DNA of 45,618 bases from Deltaproteobacteria bacterium. Its GTDB lineage: Bacteria > Desulfobacterota > DSM-4660 > Desulfatiglandales > HGW-15. How positions within the stretch are numbered: position 1 is the stretch's first letter; every line of letters begins with the position of its first letter. The stretch covers positions 1 to 45,618 of the forward strand of contig JAFGDF010000185.1 in NCBI GenBank assembly GCA_016932235.1, given 5' to 3'. Shown here piece after piece: positions 1 through 8,465 of the stretch. Below the pieces are notes generated by a model. That model was given only the letters and a program-made list of their open reading frames with translations. It had not been told where the DNA came from and ran no database searches. A program made the translations under genes and the position numbers.

Positions 1-101
1 GAGTATATTCAATATAATTACCCTTTTTAACTAACTGATATCAATAGATTTTATTTTTTACTTGACAGGACATTATAGGATTGTCCCAATTCACGAAATT
101 A

Positions 102-590
102 TCAGAACTTGCCAAGGGTTATGAGCATAAATACCATGACCAAAAGCGCTACGGTCTCCACGACACCGACAACCATAAGGTAATATGCCATACCCTTTCC
201 CGTTTCAGCCAGGGCATCAGCGCATGCCGCCGCAACCTTGCCCTGAAAAAGGGCCGATGCTCCAATCGCAAACCCTGCAAACATGCAACCCATCATCAGA
301 AGCGAAAAAGGATCCTTGGTGAAATTTTCAAATATCCCTGCACCCGCATCGGCCATTTTTTCAGAAAGGGCAACAATGCTCCTGAAGAGTATATAACCAT
401 ATAGGGTTTGCGTCATCGGCGCGCCCACAAATATCATGAGTGAAAACGGAGCCGGTTTATCCTGCGTGTAACATTTTTTCCATGACCCAACAGCCGACAT
501 GCCCGCGTAACCGGTCCCGAAAGCGGAGCCTATAGCGGAAAACCCAAGAACCGCTCCGGCAGCAGCAAGGCCCAGAACAGATGCATCCAT
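102..590 (-). CDS. ntpK: V/A-type ATPase subunit K (proteolipid, c-ring)
   Basis: This 162-residue, very hydrophobic protein forms the membrane ring that carries ions in a V/A-type ATPase. It has four predicted transmembrane helices in two glycine-rich hairpins, the duplicated form usual for this family. Pro58, Thr60 and Gln61 lie in helix 2, Gln116 in helix 3 and Glu145-Thr146 in helix 4. The spacing Gln116-Glu145 (29 residues) equals that of Gln110-Glu139 in the Enterococcus hirae Na+ ring, so Na+ is the likely coupling ion (inference). It is the last gene of the operon, 51 bp after subunit I, and the 101 bp left to the window edge show no further subunit gene. Confidence 0.93.
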   Translation of the reverse strand: MDASVLGLAAAGAVLGFSAIGSAFGTGYAGMSAVGSWKKCYTQDKPAPFSLMIFVGAPMTQTLYGYILFRSIVALSEKMADAGAGIFENFTKDPFSLLMMGCMFAGFAIGASALFQGKVAAACADALAETGKGMAYYLMVVGVVETVALLVMVFMLITLGKF

Positions 591-641
591 ATAACTTCCT
601 CCTTATGAAAATAATGATTTTGCAAAACATTAAAGAACGTT

Positions 642-2441
642 TCAACCGGCAGCCGCCGTCTTTCTGAATGGATTATATTCGTAACCCGACCACGTCATGC
701 CAAGATGGCTGCTGAACTCCAACATATTCAACCTCAGACCATGTACGAGCACGCCCAGCCCGACAAGCGCCATATTAAGGCAGTGGACGAGCACCAGGAT
801 GACAACGGAAAAGAATCCAGCGATAACACTGTCGAACCCTATTTGAGACACGATTTCATGAAAACTTGATGCAAGGGCAAAGCCTGTAAGCCCAACTGCA
901 AACAAACGGAGGTAGGAGACCGTATCGGCAAATGCGCCTACGAATCCAAGCAGTGTCGGCAGCAAAGTCAGGAGGATCTCCTGGACGGTTTTCTTGAATG
1001 TCTTTTTAGCATTTGCAAACAGGAACACAAGCAAAAAACCGGTTCCGAGAAGATAAACCGCGACCTTCGGCATTGAAAGACCCAGGACCAGGTTTCCGGT
1101 TAAAAAGAAGATGCCCCACATGTAGATAAGCCAGCCTACCTGAGCAAGGACGGCAATATTCCTGCGATTGCGTAACGCGGCCATTCCATGTGCTATGCTG
1201 AACTGCATCACTGCAAGGATAAAACACAGGTTCATGACATTTTCCTGGCTGGCCGGAGAAAAGACGGAGAACTTCGGAGAGACGAAGGCTCTAAACGGAT
1301 AGAGTTCCGAGATTATCCTTGAACTGAACCACATGCCCGACAAGGAACCCCATATAATAGTACAACCGCTGAGCAGGTACATTAAATAAAACGGGTCTCT
1401 TGCCTGGGTCCTGTCTCTGAGTTTATAGTGGGCGAGTGCGGTAAGAATCATAAAGACTGCTCCATAGCCAGCATCGCTTATGATCATCGCAAAAAAAACA
1501 CAAAAGAACGATAGAAAACACCAGTTCACATCATACTCCCTGTATCCGGGGGTAGTTCCCAGCAATTTGTAAAGCGGCTTTACGATTCTAACGAAGGGTG
1601 AGTTCTTCATCAGGGTCGGTGGATCTTCGGCATCCCCTGGATCATCCAGGACAAGCCCCCAGGAATTACGATCCCCCGCCTCCTTAAGCCGTCCGACTCT
1701 GTCTGCGGGGCAGAATCCTTTAATATAAAAGATGTCTTTTGTATTGCCCATCCCGTATTTGACCATCTCCAATTCCCTTTGGTCCTGAAGCACCCGCAAA
1801 TACTCATTCAGACCTTTGCGTGCCGAGGAATGCATCTCCAGTTTAGTTCTAAGGTCCGCAAGGCGAGACGCTTTCCGTTCGATCATCTCCTTAATCTGAT
1901 CAATCGATCGGGGCGGTATTCCTATTTCCGCTAAAGGGATATCGAATTCTTTCCCCATGCTGATTACTGCGATAACAGCGACTGCCCTGTCTTTTTTCCC
2001 AATCACGGCGTACAATAGGCTTTCAGGGAGCATGGGGAGCTTTTTCACCGGGCACTCGTAAAGCCTGATGCCGATGCCACGGGCCGAAAGGTACTGGATA
2101 TCTTGGGGATTGAATGCACCTACTGCCGCTGCCTTTTCAGCCTCCCGTTTAAGCTTGGTGATTTCTTCATTCGCGGTCCGGATTTCTGTAACCACGTTGT
2201 ATAATTCACCTGCAATGGCCCTGCTATCACCATAGAAATCCTCTTCATTCTGTTTTACAGGAAGCCAGCCTAGGACTGTCGTAACCTTGCTGATCTCCTC
2301 TTTGAGGGAGTCGATAGCCGCTCCTTCGGGCTGTTTTACGTGAGACACATGAAGCACGCCTATGTCTCTTAACTCGTAGAGGATCTCATCCTTGCACCGC
2401 TGCTGTCCGAGGACAGCGATGCTTTTCATTTTTACAATCAT
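642..2441 (-). CDS. ntpI: V/A-type ATPase subunit I (a-subunit, stator and ion channel)
   Basis: The 599-residue product has a soluble, partly coiled-coil N-terminal half (about 1-300) and a C-terminal membrane half with about seven helices. This is the architecture of V-type subunit I/a, which provides the ion half-channels facing the K ring. The conserved helix with Ser-Tyr-Leu-Arg followed by Leu-Phe-Ala-Val puts the essential arginine at about residue 512, and the usual His-Gly-Leu-Arg-Leu-Asn motif follows near 567. It lies 33 bp after subunit D and 51 bp before K. It acts in the inner membrane. Length and motifs are complete. Confidence 0.93.
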   Translation of the reverse strand: MIVKMKSIAVLGQQRCKDEILYELRDIGVLHVSHVKQPEGAAIDSLKEEISKVTTVLGWLPVKQNEEDFYGDSRAIAGELYNVVTEIRTANEEITKLKREAEKAAAVGAFNPQDIQYLSARGIGIRLYECPVKKLPMLPESLLYAVIGKKDRAVAVIAVISMGKEFDIPLAEIGIPPRSIDQIKEMIERKASRLADLRTKLEMHSSARKGLNEYLRVLQDQRELEMVKYGMGNTKDIFYIKGFCPADRVGRLKEAGDRNSWGLVLDDPGDAEDPPTLMKNSPFVRIVKPLYKLLGTTPGYREYDVNWCFLSFFCVFFAMIISDAGYGAVFMILTALAHYKLRDRTQARDPFYLMYLLSGCTIIWGSLSGMWFSSRIISELYPFRAFVSPKFSVFSPASQENVMNLCFILAVMQFSIAHGMAALRNRRNIAVLAQVGWLIYMWGIFFLTGNLVLGLSMPKVAVYLLGTGFLLVFLFANAKKTFKKTVQEILLTLLPTLLGFVGAFADTVSYLRLFAVGLTGFALASSFHEIVSQIGFDSVIAGFFSVVILVLVHCLNMALVGLGVLVHGLRLNMLEFSSHLGMTWSGYEYNPFRKTAAAG

Positions 2442-2474
2442 TACAGCCCAAATCCCGTGTAAAAGTTTAAATTC

Positions 2475-3074
2475 TCAGGCATTTCTTTCTACAAGTTTTT
2501 TCTTTGCGATCTTACCCCTTACGATACCCGCAACCTGCTCATCTCCGAGATAGATCTGGACAATCCGAATATTTTCTTTCGTCTCCGGTATCTTGACTTT
2601 CTCGAACAGATTGACACGCTGAGTCGTAATGGTCAACTCTTCCCTCATCAGCCTGTACTGCTCTTCTGCGATCTCCACCTTTTTCTTCGCCGTGACAATC
2701 TTTTTAACCGCCTCCACAGCGGCATCCACCCATAGTGGTGTCACAAACAGGTCATAGGCCGGTGTATCGAATAGAACATCCAGGAGGACGGGAATATCGA
2801 CCCCTGCGATGTTGTTCTTTCCAAGGGACACGGATTTCAAGGCAATCTTTCTTTCAATATCTATTCCTTCGCCCATAACGGCAACCCAGGTATCGACCCA
2901 TTCGCTGAGTATCCGGTACTCTTCACGAACTTTATGAAGCGTCTCCTCAATCCGGCGAACTTCCATTTGCAGCTGCTGCTTTTTCAGCTGCAGGGTCGGA
3001 AGGTAGCGCTCGAAACGCTTCAGGGAGTCTTTCTGTTTTTTAAGCTCATTTTTCGAGAGCTTAATTTTTGCCAT
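2475..3074 (-). CDS. ntpD: V/A-type ATPase subunit D (central rotor stalk)
   Basis: This 199-residue protein has the long N- and C-terminal coiled-coil helices and the basic N-terminus (Leu-Ser-Lys-Asn-Glu-Leu near residue 6) typical of subunit D, which turns inside the A3B3 head and links it to the membrane ring. It follows subunit B by 83 bp, the largest gap inside the operon. No gene for subunit F, the usual partner of D in the stalk, is seen in the operon. That absence is also known from chlamydial and spirochaete operons of this type. Confidence 0.9.
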   Translation of the reverse strand: MAKIKLSKNELKKQKDSLKRFERYLPTLQLKKQQLQMEVRRIEETLHKVREEYRILSEWVDTWVAVMGEGIDIERKIALKSVSLGKNNIAGVDIPVLLDVLFDTPAYDLFVTPLWVDAAVEAVKKIVTAKKKVEIAEEQYRLMREELTITTQRVNLFEKVKIPETKENIRIVQIYLGDEQVAGIVRGKIAKKKLVERNA

Positions 3075-3157
3075 CTTCTGCTTCCATCCCGGCCTCCTGC
3101 GCCGTTCTATTTACAATATAAGCGTTTTCATCCCCCTGCGGCAAGGATTGTTCCCTA

Positions 3158-4507
3158 TCATTCCACTTCTGGATCTGCTGCTTTATCATCCTTTCCGGTT
3201 GTGCCGCTATCAGCATCCTTTGGCCAAAATTTGCTGATGAGCCCTGACCGTAATCCCGTCTCATGAGGTTCAAAGCAAAGCGCCATAATATTCCAGCCCG
3301 TATCAAGGGCCTGCTCAAGGGGTATATTAACCGACAGATCCATCATGTGCCCTTCGAACAGTTCGCCGTACTTCAGAAGCTTCCTGTCCCATCCGCTCAT
3401 CCGAAAACCCATGGAGCGTTTTTCCAGCGTTTCCTTGTAGGACGCATAGAGCTGAATCATGCCGTCCATCAAGGCACGATGGTCCTCCCGCGTTTTGCTG
3501 TTGACTAGTTGTTTCAGACGGCTCAAAGAACCAAACGGATCTATTCTGCCGCCATGCAGGTAAAACTGGCCTTCCGTGATGTAACCCGTGTTGTCCGGCA
3601 CGGGATGGGTCACGTCATCCCCGGGCATGGTCGTGACCGCAAGAACCGTTACAGACCCTGCCCCTTCAAAGTCAACCGCCTTTTCATAGCGTCGTGCCAG
3701 CTGGGTGTACAGGTCCCCCGGATATCCCCGATTGGAAGGCACCTGTTCCATTGTTATGGCGATTTCCTTCATTGCGTCAGAAAAGTTCGTCATATCCGTC
3801 AGCAGCACCAAAACATTCTTCCCCGAAAGGGCAAATTGCTCTGCAACGGCCAGAGACAAGTCCGGAACAAGAAGACATTCAACGATAGGGTCCGCCGCGG
3901 TGTGAACAAAAAAGATGGAGCGGCTCAGGGCCCCGCCGCTTTCAAGCTCATTCCGGAAAAACAGGTAATCGTCATACTTAAGCCCCATACCACCAAGAAT
4001 AATCATGTCAACTTCGGCCTGAAGCGCGATGCGTGCCAGGAGGGAATTGTAGGGTTCGCCTGAAATGGAAAATATCGGAAGTTTCTGGGATACGACTAGC
4101 GAGTTGAACAGGTCGATCATGGGGATCCCGGTACGGATCATTCTATTGGGAATTATTCTCCTTGCCGGGTTGACCGGCGGTCCGCCAATGTCTATGAGAT
4201 TCTCCACCAGAGATGGCCCCCTGTCCAGAGGCTTCCCGCTTCCGCTGAAGATACGTCCCAGCAGGTTTTCTGAAAAGGAGACCTGCATGGGGTGCCCGAG
4301 AAAACGTACCTGATCCTTTGTTGAAATTCCACGACTTCCGGCAAATACCTGCAGATATATCTTGTCTTCAAAGATACGAATAACCTGGGCAAGCGAAGTA
4401 CCGCTTGCTGAGGATACCGTTGCAAGTTCTCCGTACTTTACATCTTCGGCAGACACCATAATGACATTGCCTGCAACAGATAAAATCCGATCATACACCC
4501 TGTACAT
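3158..4507 (-). CDS. ntpB: V/A-type ATPase subunit B (regulatory, non-catalytic)
   Basis: At 449 residues this is a full-length B subunit. It has the alpha/beta-type nucleotide-binding fold but no Walker A lysine motif, as expected for the non-catalytic subunit that alternates with A in the hexameric head. Visible family features include the Gly-Ile-Pro-Met-Ile-Asp stretch near residue 128, the [11 protein letters not shown] motif near 257 and the Asp-Asp-Val-Thr-His-Pro-Val-Pro-Asp motif near 297. The start ATG overlaps the end of subunit A by 17 bp, which suggests coupled translation. Confidence 0.95.
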   Translation of the reverse strand: MYRVYDRILSVAGNVIMVSAEDVKYGELATVSSASGTSLAQVIRIFEDKIYLQVFAGSRGISTKDQVRFLGHPMQVSFSENLLGRIFSGSGKPLDRGPSLVENLIDIGGPPVNPARRIIPNRMIRTGIPMIDLFNSLVVSQKLPIFSISGEPYNSLLARIALQAEVDMIILGGMGLKYDDYLFFRNELESGGALSRSIFFVHTAADPIVECLLVPDLSLAVAEQFALSGKNVLVLLTDMTNFSDAMKEIAITMEQVPSNRGYPGDLYTQLARRYEKAVDFEGAGSVTVLAVTTMPGDDVTHPVPDNTGYITEGQFYLHGGRIDPFGSLSRLKQLVNSKTREDHRALMDGMIQLYASYKETLEKRSMGFRMSGWDRKLLKYGELFEGHMMDLSVNIPLEQALDTGWNIMALCFEPHETGLRSGLISKFWPKDADSGTTGKDDKAADPEVE

Positions 4508-6239
4508 CTTGGTTTCCCTTTTCCATTAATTCCATCAGTTGCTTTTGATTCTGTCCGAATTCTTCGGAATCCCATTCAGAATAGTTCCAGTCTATGAATT
4601 TTTGCCGCAGAGAATTGAAAAACCGTCTTGCCTCGTCTTTATCCATCTCGTGTGTCATGGGGGCATCCACAATTTTCGTGAGAACATCGAAAACATAGTT
4701 CTGTCGCTCTCTGGAACAGAAGGAATCCACCGCATCAAAGGAGTTCTGCTGGAGATAGACTGCATCCACCAGTTCACCTTTAAGGTAAAGTATAAAATCT
4801 TCTATGGATGTTCCCTCTTCACCGACAACCTTCATCATCTGCCTGACCTCGTCACCGCGGAAAAGTATCATTCTCAGGTGTTCCACTTTCTTCTTTTCTA
4901 TCACCCCGGAATATTTGCTCCAGCTCTCTAGCGGATGTATGGCCGGATACCGCCGGGCGTCGGAGCGCTGCCCCGACAAACCATGGAATGCCCCCACCAC
5001 TTTGAGTGTGCCCTGGGTGACGGGCTCCTCGAAGTTCCCGCCTGCAGGACTTACTGTGCCACCCACTGTGACGGAACCCGTGCGACCGTCGCGAAAGCGA
5101 ACAAGCCCGGCCCGTTCATAAAATGCCGCGATCCTGGACTCCAGGTAGGCCGGGAATGCCTCCTCCCCGGGTATTTCTTCCAGTCGCCCGGACATCTCCC
5201 GCATTGCCTGGGCCCACCGGGACGTAGAATCTGCAAGCAACAGCACATCGAGCCCCATCTGCCGGTAATATTCGGCAAGTGTTATGGCAGTATAAACAGA
5301 AGCCTCGCGTGCAGCCACAGGCATTGAACTGGTGTTGCAGATGATAATCGTACGCTCCATAAGGGAGCGTCCGGTGCGAGGATCTTTAAGATGTGGAAAT
5401 TCCCGAAGTGTTTCCACCACTTCTCCGGCACGCTCCCCGCAGGCGGCAATTATGACGATGTCCACCTGTGCATAGCGGCTTGTAACCTGCTGTAAAACCG
5501 TCTTCCCAGCGCCGAAAGGCCCCGGAATGCAGTAAGTGCCTCCACGGGCTACAGGAAAAAAGGTGTCGATAATGCGTGTCCCTGTAACAAGGGGTTCCGT
5601 GGGAAGAAGTCTCTCTTCAAAGGCGGTGACTGCCACTTTAACCGGCCAGAAAAAGCTCATGGAAAGATCGGTGATATTCCCTTTCTCATCCTGGACAGAG
5701 GCGATTTTCTCTCCGATGTCATACGCGCCGGCAGGTTTGATATCGACCACATTATAGCTACCCTCCATCCCAAAGGGCACCATGATCGTATGTTCGAAAA
5801 TCCCTTCCGGGACCTTCCCGAGGTAACTGCCCGCTGAGACCGAACCTCCATTTTCCACAAGAGGCGTGAATTCCCATTTTTTCGTCCTGTCCAGAGCATC
5901 CAGGTAAATACCCTTTTGAAGGAAAAAGCCGCACTGCTCGGCAAGCTTGGGTAGGGGATTTTGCAGTCCGTCATAAATTTGCCCCAGCAGGCCTGGACCC
6001 ACTTCAACCGTAAGAAGTTCGCCGCTGAACTCGACATCGTCTTTTGCCTTGAGACCGGCGGTTTCCTCGAAGACCTGAAGCTCCGCCCGGTTACCACGGA
6101 TACGGATGACTTCTGATTTCAGCCGTGAATTTTCAGAGGTGATCGCGTAACCCACTTCATTCTGCATGACATTTTCTTCAAATTCCACGGTAATCATATT
6201 ACCGCTGATACCTACAATTTTTCCCTTTTTTGCTGTCAT
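4491..6239 (-). CDS. ntpA: V/A-type ATPase subunit A (catalytic)
   Basis: The 582-residue catalytic subunit hydrolyses or makes ATP. The Walker A motif GPFGAGKT is at residues 240-247 and the catalytic GER glutamate is at about 269. The non-homologous insert that separates A subunits from F-type beta subunits lies at about 110-200, and a helical C-terminal domain follows. The start overlaps the stop of the preceding DUF2764-like gene by 4 bp (ATGA). The enzyme faces the cytoplasm. Whether the complex mainly pumps ions or makes ATP cannot be told from the sequence. Confidence 0.97.
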   Translation of the reverse strand: MTAKKGKIVGISGNMITVEFEENVMQNEVGYAITSENSRLKSEVIRIRGNRAELQVFEETAGLKAKDDVEFSGELLTVEVGPGLLGQIYDGLQNPLPKLAEQCGFFLQKGIYLDALDRTKKWEFTPLVENGGSVSAGSYLGKVPEGIFEHTIMVPFGMEGSYNVVDIKPAGAYDIGEKIASVQDEKGNITDLSMSFFWPVKVAVTAFEERLLPTEPLVTGTRIIDTFFPVARGGTYCIPGPFGAGKTVLQQVTSRYAQVDIVIIAACGERAGEVVETLREFPHLKDPRTGRSLMERTIIICNTSSMPVAAREASVYTAITLAEYYRQMGLDVLLLADSTSRWAQAMREMSGRLEEIPGEEAFPAYLESRIAAFYERAGLVRFRDGRTGSVTVGGTVSPAGGNFEEPVTQGTLKVVGAFHGLSGQRSDARRYPAIHPLESWSKYSGVIEKKKVEHLRMILFRGDEVRQMMKVVGEEGTSIEDFILYLKGELVDAVYLQQNSFDAVDSFCSRERQNYVFDVLTKIVDAPMTHEMDKDEARRFFNSLRQKFIDWNYSEWDSEEFGQNQKQLMELMEKGNQDVQGV

Positions 6240-6769
6240 GAAAACAATTCTCCACGAGTAATGGATTCAAGCTTCTGTTTACCGGCATCGAGCCGGAACA
6301 GGGTCTTTCTTTCTAAAAGCTGCAACTTGAGGTAATAGACCATGAGGTATTCCAGGTTGAATGACTGGCACGCCTGAAGCTCGTCCAGCGCGGCCCATAA
6401 CACTTTGATGTAACGCTGCTCAGCCTTCAGCGGGGATTCCTCGTCGAAAATCTCTCGGGCCAGTGCCGCCATTTGGGGATTCAGGAAAGGTTGATGCAGA
6501 CTTGATTCCGGATCGATAGAGTGCTTCCTGGCACGAAGCCGCACCAGTTCATTTCGGAGTCCGTATTCATATGCCTGCCAGCGTCCAATGAGATCGTTCT
6601 GGTGGGGTTCGATTTCAACCGTATTGAGCATGGCGGCTTGAAGCAGTTCAAAATCGGATTTCTTCATCAACCGGGCGCAGGTTTCCACAAACTCTTTTGT
6701 TGAGATCGGAATGCTCCCTTCGGGTTTAAGCCCTGGCAGGGACGATACGAGGTAGAAGTATTCGCCCAT
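6236..6769 (-). CDS. DUF2764-like V-ATPase operon protein
   Basis: This 177-residue, soluble, mostly helical protein begins with Gly-Glu-Tyr-Phe-Tyr-Leu-Val-Ser-Ser-Leu-Pro, the hallmark start of the DUF2764 family. Members sit between subunits E and A in the V-ATPase operons of Chlamydiae, spirochaetes and related bacteria. The position here is the same, with 15 bp after E and a 4-bp overlap with A. The family probably takes the structural place of subunit C, the socket between stalk and ring, because no ordinary C gene is present. That role is inferred from position and not proven. Confidence 0.8.
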   Translation of the reverse strand: MGEYFYLVSSLPGLKPEGSIPISTKEFVETCARLMKKSDFELLQAAMLNTVEIEPHQNDLIGRWQAYEYGLRNELVRLRARKHSIDPESSLHQPFLNPQMAALAREIFDEESPLKAEQRYIKVLWAALDELQACQSFNLEYLMVYYLKLQLLERKTLFRLDAGKQKLESITRGELFS

Positions 6770-6784
6770 ATAGGCCCGCTTTTT

Positions 6785-7396
6785 CTAAACGGATTTTTTC
6801 AATATCTCGGCCAGCTTGGGGGTCAGGTGCTGGGAGAGAAGTTCCATCAGGCCGGTATCGGTGAAATCGTAATGCATATCGCCGTTCAACTGCCCGATCC
6901 TGAACCCGTAATCGATGAATTTGGATGGTTTAAATGTCACCCCATCCATTAAATGCCCCTGGAATCGCGCGATAAGAGAGTTGGTTAATATTTCAGCGTC
7001 TTTTTCTCCGATGAGAACTTCAATCTTTTGGGATTCGCTCTGTGTGTGATCCCAGTTGGCCGCTATATGTCCCAGCATATCGGACAGGGTTTTCTCACCG
7101 AGTGTGTCGATGACTTCTTTGTGCACAAGCCGATTAAAAAGTTCTATTATGCTTTCCCTGAAGCTCAGAAGGGAATTCCGGCTGGCCTGTTCGAGCGCCT
7201 TTACACCGGCTTCCTCCGTCCGAACCGCTTCTTTTTTAGCGTTTTCAATGATGGAATCGGCAGAGACCCTAGCTTCTTTAATGATTTTTTCGGCTTTTTC
7301 TTCGGCTTCCGCTATGATCTTCCTGGACTGATTTTCGGCCTCTTCAATTCCGTCGGTTTTGATTCTTTCAATAAGATGCTGTAGCTTTGCTTCCAT
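6785..7396 (-). CDS. ntpE: V/A-type ATPase subunit E (peripheral stalk)
   Basis: This 203-residue protein has a long charged N-terminal coiled coil (about 1-95, rich in Glu, Lys and Ala) and a compact C-terminal domain, as in subunit E, which forms the outer stalk that holds the A3B3 head still. It is the first gene of the operon. The ATG is preceded by a GGAG-type ribosome site about 10 bp upstream, and a sigma-70 promoter lies 76-104 bp upstream. No gene for the coiled-coil partner G/H is seen; E may pair with a protein encoded elsewhere. Confidence 0.87.
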   Translation of the reverse strand: MEAKLQHLIERIKTDGIEEAENQSRKIIAEAEEKAEKIIKEARVSADSIIENAKKEAVRTEEAGVKALEQASRNSLLSFRESIIELFNRLVHKEVIDTLGEKTLSDMLGHIAANWDHTQSESQKIEVLIGEKDAEILTNSLIARFQGHLMDGVTFKPSKFIDYGFRIGQLNGDMHYDFTDTGLMELLSQHLTPKLAEILKKSV

Positions 7397-7471
7397 TCTT
7401 TACATCTCCGGGCATTAAACCAAGGAATTTACTAATCTTAACGCGCGCTTTGTATCTTCAATGCGGCTGGA

Positions 7472-7500
7472 AATCTATGCCAAATTCTGCTCTATGTCAA
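7472..7500 (-). promoter_or_regulatory. sigma-70 promoter of the V/A-ATPase operon
   Basis: On the minus strand a perfect -35 box TTGACA (7495-7500) is followed after exactly 17 bp by TAGATT (7472-7477, 4 of 6 to the -10 consensus). Transcription would start near 7465, giving a leader of about 70 nt before the subunit E start codon. Confidence 0.6.
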
Positions 7501-7797
7501 CGTAATAAAATATTGAATATTAATTATTGACAATCCTCACAAATCTGTTCTACATCCGCAATGTCCTGTTAAAAAAGTGCAGCGCCTTATCGATCGATCA
7601 AACCCGGGTTACCTGTCCTCGGTTGCCTTATTTCCACCGGATAGTGGAGATTATGAGCATGGGAGGCTTTTGAGTAACGGATTTTTTAAAAAACCCCCAT
7701 ACCCTGCCAAGTTTCACAATCTATGCAATCTTCTAACCGGGCAGGAGTGGTTAGATGTGAAATTATCTGTTTTTATTGTTTATCATGTGGTTCATTT
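7501..7797. other. intergenic region between the V-ATPase promoter and the Smr gene
   Basis: This AT-rich stretch separates the divergent V-ATPase operon and Smr gene. A TTGACA at 7527-7532 points towards the Smr gene but has no good -10 box at normal spacing. Codons run open in the Smr frame from about 7723, but the first ATG is at 7798 and the upstream part does not look like protein. Nothing else is recognised. Confidence 0.4.
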
Positions 7798-8103
7798 ATG
7801 CCGGAAGATTACCAGGATCAAGATAATGAGATAACGGATTACGTCCATCACCCTGTTGACGGAATACTGGATCTGCACACGTTTTCACCCCGGGATGCAG
7901 GGTCGGTTGTGAAAGAATACATTCGGGTATGTCATGAACAAGGACTTCCTGAAGTAAGAATTATCCATGGGAAAGGTAAGGGTATTCTGAGACAGACCGT
8001 TCATTCAATCCTTGAGAAACACCCTCTTGTGTCAAGTTACAGGCTTGATTCAGGGCTCTCCTCTGGCTGGGGGGCTACCATAGCCAGCTTAAAAAGGGTC
8101 TAG
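7798..8103 (+). CDS. Smr-domain protein
   Basis: This 101-residue protein is almost entirely an Smr (small MutS-related) domain. Leu-Asp-Leu-His-Thr-Phe at about 29-34 and His-Gly-Lys-Gly-Lys-Gly-Ile-Leu at about 57-64 are the two signature motifs, and Gly-Trp-Gly-Ala-Thr near the end is the usual finish. Stand-alone Smr proteins bind or nick branched nucleic acids; the role here is not known. The ATG at 7798 is chosen because the reading frame upstream does not resemble the family. The stop codon TAG is the first three bases of a palindromic repeat (8101-8135). Confidence 0.85.
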   Translation: MPEDYQDQDNEITDYVHHPVDGILDLHTFSPRDAGSVVKEYIRVCHEQGLPEVRIIHGKGKGILRQTVHSILEKHPLVSSYRLDSGLSSGWGATIASLKRV

Positions 8104-8135
8104 GAGCCTGTCGGACAAAGTCCGACAGGCTCCTA
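8101..8135. repeat. GTCGGAC palindrome, perfect copy
   Basis: Two perfect 16-base arms, 8101-8116 and 8120-8135, enclose the loop AAA. The core is GTCGGACAAAGTCCGAC with TAGGAGCC at the outside. It overlaps the stop codon of the Smr gene and is not followed by a T-run, so it is more a dispersed palindrome than a classical terminator. Confidence 0.85.
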
Positions 8136-8150
8136 GACCCTCCCCGGTTT

Positions 8151-8340
8151 AAAATCCACCACCAAATCTAAGACGATTTAGTAATGGTGCCGGATTTCGG
8201 CATAACCCTGGCCCCCGGCGAGGTGCCAGATGCGCCGAGAAGCGACGACTGAGACGTATAAGTAATACGCCGCAAGCTTGTCGAGAGCATCCAGGTCGAA
8301 CGAGAGGAGCGCCGGGCAACGCGGCGCCTTGATGGTGGAT
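8151..8340. repeat. MITE-like repeat element, copy 1
   Basis: Bases 8151-8233 match 45409-45491 at 75 of 83 positions without gaps. The element appears to end at 8340, because ATCCACCACCAA (8154-8165) recurs inverted as TTGATGGTGGAT (8329-8340), 11 of 12 matching. This gives a unit of about 187 bp with short terminal inverted repeats and no credible gene. It could be a small non-autonomous mobile element or an intergenic repeat; no transposase gene was recognised nearby. Confidence 0.65.
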
Positions 8341-8359
8341 CAGGGGCGGTTCTTTTGCC

Positions 8360-8387
8360 TTGACTATCATCAGCAAATAGATTAAAT
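8360..8387 (+). promoter_or_regulatory. possible sigma-70 promoter of lysS
   Basis: TTGACT (8360-8365) is followed after 16 bp by TTAAAT (8382-8387, 4 of 6). It begins just outside the right end of the MITE-like element and would give a leader of about 70 nt before lysS. The match is moderate. Confidence 0.35.
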
Positions 8388-8465
8388 ACATACCTTCAAA
8401 TTATTAGAATAATTAAATAATGCCTTATTAAGAGCAATAATACAGCAAGGTGAATTCATTATAAT

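Noticed and set aside
3509..4063. Long plus-strand open frame (184 codons) inside ntpB
   Set aside because: Lies entirely antisense to a clear V-ATPase subunit gene and has no domain or ribosome site; it is a by-product of the codon pattern on the other strand.
8101..8135. Reading the perfect palindrome as an intrinsic terminator
   Set aside because: No T-run follows on the plus strand, and related copies occur in many other places.
8149..8391. 80-codon minus-strand open frame in the region after the Smr gene
   Set aside because: Coincides with the MITE-like repeat, so the frame is a property of the repeat rather than a gene.
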